A stretch of DNA of 8,117 bases, from assembly GCA_900542635.1 (NCBI GenBank), contig UQOJ01000075.1, positions 1 to 8,117 of the forward strand, given 5' to 3'. A program made the translations under genes and the position numbers. Below, one piece after another: positions 5,571-8,117 of the stretch. Numbering within the stretch: the first letter of the stretch is position 1; every line of letters starts with the position of its first letter. The DNA is from an uncultured Collinsella sp. (GTDB lineage Bacteria > Actinomycetota > Coriobacteriia > Coriobacteriales > Coriobacteriaceae). The notes below the pieces were generated by a model, which ran no database searches, was not told the DNA's origin, and worked only from the letters and a program-made list of their open reading frames with translations.

Positions 5571-6743
5571 TTAGCGCTTGCGGCGCTTGGTCGCGGCGAC
5601 ACCGGCGGCGGCAACGGTTGCACCGGCGATACCCAGGGCGGCGACCGTCATCGCGGTGGCATCGCCCGTGGCAGCCAGGACGGCGTGGGACTTCTTGGCC
5701 GGCGTGGTTTTCTCAACCGTCTTGGTCACCGTGGTGGCTGCGGCAGGCTTGGTCTCCGGCTTGATCTCCGGTTTCTGCTCGAGCTTGGTATCGGGCTTCA
5801 CCTCGGGCTTAACCTCGGGCTGCGGCGCCGGCATCTCCGGGTCGACCGGGACCGGCTTAGCCTCGGGCGTAAACGTCAGGTCGGTGATTAGCCATAGCGT
5901 ACGGAACAAGCCGGGAACAGGCGCATGCTCGCTTGCCTTATCCACCCGATAACTGCACTCCACGCCATTGACCATCAGTTTAATGTTAGACGTAAAGAAG
6001 AAATCCCACGCCGGCTTAAAGTACAGGCCATAGCGATAGGTCACACCAGATTTAAAAGCGTCGATGTGGTTGGTGATTTTCCGGTCCCAGAATATATCGG
6101 AGTTCACTTCACCGCCATCGCTGCCCGTCCAGAACTCACACTGAAGAATGGAGTTCGAGCCCGCCGGAGTGTCTGCCGTAAAGTCCGGTTTATCGCCCGC
6201 CCTAAAGATGGTGGTGGCGTCGTCAATCTCGATAACGTCGATAGTTTGCCAATCATCAACCGGCTGCTCGCACAGCATATTGGCCGCATTGGGCGCAAAC
6301 ACGCCATCGACGGTCTTATCTGTCACGTCGGTCACACCATGCGACGTAATGGCGTCGTTTGCCGGCGCGGCGGCGTTGTCGCTGGGAATGTTTTGTTCAG
6401 CGGGTGCCGCATTGTTAGACTCATCGGCGGCGTCAGCCGGAGTCGTCTGCTGAGGTTCGGCGACAGTTTGTGCCGTCGGAGCAGCATCAGTTGCAGGCGC
6501 GGTCGCCGGAGCCGCATCCTCCGCAACCGCCGGTGTCACCGGAGCCGCGGCAACCTCACCAGTCGCAGCGGCGGGATCCGCACACTCGGTCGCAAGCGCC
6601 AAACTCGGCAGTAGCAGCTGGCCGGCCATGAGCGCGCAGGCCCCCGCGCAGGCGAGTTTTGCACCCATGCGGCGCCACGTTCCGTGAGAGAGCGAGCACG
6701 CGCGGCCGTGGTCGATTGGGTTGTCATGGATTTGCTTTCGCAT
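5571..6743 (-). CDS. Secreted, LAATG-sorted cell-wall surface protein
   Basis: A 390-residue protein. A long basic N-region (1-29) and hydrophobic core (30-50, ending LPSLALA) form a signal peptide, with cleavage likely near Ala51. Residues 54-135 are low-complexity Ala/Pro/Thr/Glu. A folded domain of unknown family spans about 140-292, with AGDKPDFTADTPAG (182-195), FWTGSDGGE (204-212), YGLYFKP (238-244) and KLMVNGVEC (255-263). A Pro/Glu/Lys stalk with repeated KPE/KPD units follows (293-335). The end is a sorting signal: LAATG (356-360), a hydrophobic segment (363-384) and KRRKR. LAxTG is the motif class used by actinobacterial class E sortases, so the protein is probably linked to peptidoglycan. 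The start is set by AAGGAGG on the minus strand (6749-6755), 5 nt from the ATG. The open frame extends upstream to 6908 without a binding site. Function is unknown, and no sortase gene lies in the window. Confidence 0.85.
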   Translation of the reverse strand: MRKQIHDNPIDHGRACSLSHGTWRRMGAKLACAGACALMAGQLLLPSLALATECADPAAATGEVAAAPVTPAVAEDAAPATAPATDAAPTAQTVAEPQQTTPADAADESNNAAPAEQNIPSDNAAAPANDAITSHGVTDVTDKTVDGVFAPNAANMLCEQPVDDWQTIDVIEIDDATTIFRAGDKPDFTADTPAGSNSILQCEFWTGSDGGEVNSDIFWDRKITNHIDAFKSGVTYRYGLYFKPAWDFFFTSNIKLMVNGVECSYRVDKASEHAPVPGLFRTLWLITDLTFTPEAKPVPVDPEMPAPQPEVKPEVKPDTKLEQKPEIKPETKPAAATTVTKTVEKTTPAKKSHAVLAATGDATAMTVAALGIAGATVAAAGVAATKRRKR

Positions 6744-6959
6744 GTGAGCCTCCTTGTCGTAAGGGGTGCTTCTGTAACACCATGTTACGGGAAGATAGCC
6801 GGATCCCGGGGCACAAATTCTCAAGTGGCGCATCTGCCAGCGCAAAAGGCGACAAGCGCGCAATCGCCGAGGGGGGGTCTTCGCTTTCCAAAGGCCCGCA
6901 CATACCATCCTGGTCTACAACCGAGGAAACGGTTATTCCGTCCACCCAAAGGACCGTTC
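6744..6959. other. Divergent intergenic region
   Basis: These 216 bp separate the minus-strand surface-protein gene from the plus-strand LuxR-type gene and must carry both promoters. On the minus strand, TATCTT (complement of 6792-6797) is a possible -10 box and TTGAGA (complement of 6819-6824) a possible -35 box, but they are 21 bp apart, too far for a standard pair. No good plus-strand promoter is visible. AAAGGA at 6948-6953 is the ribosome binding site for TTG 6960. Confidence 0.35.
6774..6788. promoter_or_regulatory. Putative palindromic operator GTAACA-N3-TGTTAC
   Basis: The 15-bp sequence GTAACACCATGTTAC is a perfect palindrome of 6-bp arms around 3 bp. Its left arm lies in TCTGTAACA (6771-6779), identical to the core of the array motif at 5318-5533. 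Outer bases CTTC (6769-6772) and GAAG (6791-6794) nearly extend it. It lies 31 bp upstream of the surface-protein ATG, next to a possible -10 box, where a repressor would act. It could equally be a 5'-leader hairpin. The binding protein is unknown. Confidence 0.4.
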
Positions 6960-8038
6960 TTGAACCTGAGTAAGACTAAAATCAACGCGCTTCTGGCACT
7001 CGCACTGTTTACCTTCGCCTTCCTTGCTGCCGAGTTTCGCTTCGATATCAATATCGGGCTACTCGCCGGCGCCGAGCGCGTTGTGCTCGCACAGGGCTTT
7101 ATTCTGGGTGCGAGCGTGCTCGGCTTTATCGGATACGCGCCGCTGCTCGGGCTCGCACAGCGCAAAGGCCACTCACTGGCAGCCGTCAACGCCGCCGCCC
7201 CTATCGTCATCCCGGGATTGGCCCAGATCCAGTTCCCCACGGGTCCGCTTACCCTCGAGATTCTGGGCCGCATCGCATTCTTTGGGCTCGGACTGTTAGG
7301 CGCCGCAACGCACCACGCCTTTTCGTTGGCATTCCAAGATGGCCCCAAACTCGCCACTGGAGCGGGAGCAGCCTATGCCGCCGGCATCGTCTTTGATCTC
7401 GCCGAGCGTCGCTACATGGGACTTGTCATGCTCGGCATCGCCGTGCTCTCGACCATTTCCATCCTGGCCGTGGAGGCCGGCGCTGATCCCAACCTGGGCC
7501 TTGTCGTCTTTTACCTGAGCTCGGGCTTTTTTGTCACGTTCTTTACCGCCACCTTTACACAGCTGGCACCGCGCATGCATGCGCCCGCCCTTTGGGCCGG
7601 CATGGGACGCGCCGCCAACAATGTGTGTGCGTTCACTACATCGGGCATCTCGCTTGCCCTCGTGACCTCGGGCAACGTTGCCCTCATCATGATCGGCGCG
7701 CTCGTTTTGCTCGTCGCCGCCTGCGCAGCATTCGTGGCAGCCGGCTTGTTCCGCCTGCCCCAAACCGAGCAGGAGCGCGAACATCAACAGCTTGCCGAGG
7801 AGGCGCTGGCAGCACCGAGTATCGAGGAGCAGCGTCAGGCCTTCATCACCGATCACGCTCTCACCCCGCGCGAAGTCGACGTGCTCGTGGCCGTAACCCA
7901 GGACGAACGCCCGCTCAAGCAGATCGCCGAGGAGCTCGGCATCTCGATGCGCATGGTACAGCGCCCCTGAGCTCTATCTACCAAAAGACCGACACACAGA
8001 CGCGCGCCGGTCTCACCAAGGCCTTCCCCTCCGCCTAA
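6960..8038 (+). pseudogene. Membrane-anchored LuxR-type regulator, frameshifted in the HTH
   Basis: The intact frame encodes 336 residues (stop at 7968-7970). About eight to nine hydrophobic segments span roughly 8-264, followed by a cytosolic LuxR/GerE helix-turn-helix from about 298: LTPREVDVL (301-309) and QIAEELGISMRMVQR (321-335). The reading then stops. The next frame, from CTG 7967, continues the domain as LSSIYQKTDTQTRAGL and ends at 8038. Restoring one A in 7964-7967 (CGC CAC CTG) gives the family's conserved His and about 360 residues. The lesion cuts the recognition helix, so DNA binding is probably lost. Polytopic LuxR regulators are common in Coriobacteriia; the ligand is unknown. 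The start is TTG 6960, with AAAGGA at 6948-6953 and a 6-nt gap. An ATG at 6684 in this frame lies inside the opposite gene and is rejected. A sequencing error cannot be excluded. Confidence 0.8.
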
Positions 8039-8043
8039 AACAA

Positions 8044-8060
8044 AAACCACCACAAAGGTG
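8044..8060 (+). repeat. Intergenic repeat, copy 2 (one arm)
   Basis: AAACCACCACAAAGGTG is an exact inverted-orientation match to 5280-5296. Here only one arm of the palindrome is present; the GGGGACAG centre and partner arm are missing, and the sequence changes at 8061 into IS-like DNA. It starts 6 bp after the end of the restored LuxR-type reading frame. Confidence 0.6.
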
Positions 8061-8065
8061 CACTG

Positions 8066-8117
8066 TGAACTGCGCCCCGAAACTTGGACTGAACAAATAG
8101 CGACTACGCCGCAAGGG
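8066..8117 (+). mobile_element. Probable IS3-family (IS150-like) terminal end
   Basis: From 8066 the sequence reads TGAACTGCGCCCC and then TTGGACT (8084-8090). This follows the TGtACTGCaCCC...TTGGAC pattern at the ends of IS150-group IS3 elements, which begin with TG. The left boundary could be 8064 or 8066. The transposase genes would lie beyond the window, so this rests on the terminal pattern alone. Confidence 0.5.

Noticed and set aside
6744..6908. Minus-strand ATG at 6908 as the start of the surface protein
   Set aside because: It adds 55 residues ahead of the signal peptide; ATG at 6743 has AAGGAGG 5 nt upstream and puts the signal peptide near the N-terminus.
6684..6959. Upstream ATG (6684) as the start of the LuxR-type gene
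   Set aside because: It would overlap the signal-peptide coding part of the opposite gene, adds a non-membrane tail unlike the family, and lacks a ribosome binding site; TTG 6960 has AAAGGA at ideal spacing.
7959..7970. Programmed -1 frameshift on the CCCC run
   Set aside because: Slippage is possible, but it would place Pro where the family has His and no downstream stimulatory structure is evident; a one-base deletion is simpler.

Overview
The window looks like chromosomal DNA from a high-GC Gram-positive gut actinobacterium of the class Coriobacteriia, most likely Collinsella or a close relative. This is an inference from gene content: a membrane-anchored LuxR-type regulator of a kind common in Coriobacteriia, a LAxTG-type sorting signal, GC-rich housekeeping genes and strong AAGGAGG/AAAGGA ribosome binding sites. 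No rRNA or tRNA is present to fix the taxonomy.

Left part (1-1818) is accessory DNA. Two inverted-repeat elements of 202 and 204 bp share the same 24-bp ends and flank a lower-GC gene (454-1581). That gene appears to encode a two-part protein ending in a DUF559/Vsr-like nuclease-type domain. No transposase lies between the elements.

Centre (1874-5243) is housekeeping. pth (peptidyl-tRNA hydrolase) has its own promoter and terminator. After a second strong terminator comes an independent unit: a good -10 box, a roughly 100-nt leader with terminator-like and competing hairpins, then two genes overlapping by 10 bp. These encode the NfnA- and NfnB-type subunits of an NADH-dependent reduced ferredoxin:NADP+ oxidoreductase, and a clean intrinsic terminator follows.

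Between the convergent nfnB and surface-protein genes lies a 327-bp non-coding block (5244-5570). It holds an 11-bp-arm inverted repeat (5259-5295) and an ordered array: six copies of a 15-bp motif in alternating orientation every 40-41 bp (5318-5533), with sequence-unrelated 25-26 bp gaps. This array is the most unusual item in the window. Its core TCTGTAACA also appears within a palindrome upstream of the surface-protein gene.

Right part (5571-8117) has a minus-strand secreted, wall-anchored protein with a LAATG sorting signal. Divergent from it is a plus-strand polytopic membrane protein with a C-terminal LuxR helix-turn-helix. This regulator carries a one-base frameshift inside the HTH and is annotated as a pseudogene. 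The edge contains a second copy of a 17-bp intergenic repeat, abutting what looks like the terminal inverted repeat of an IS3-family element that continues out of the window.
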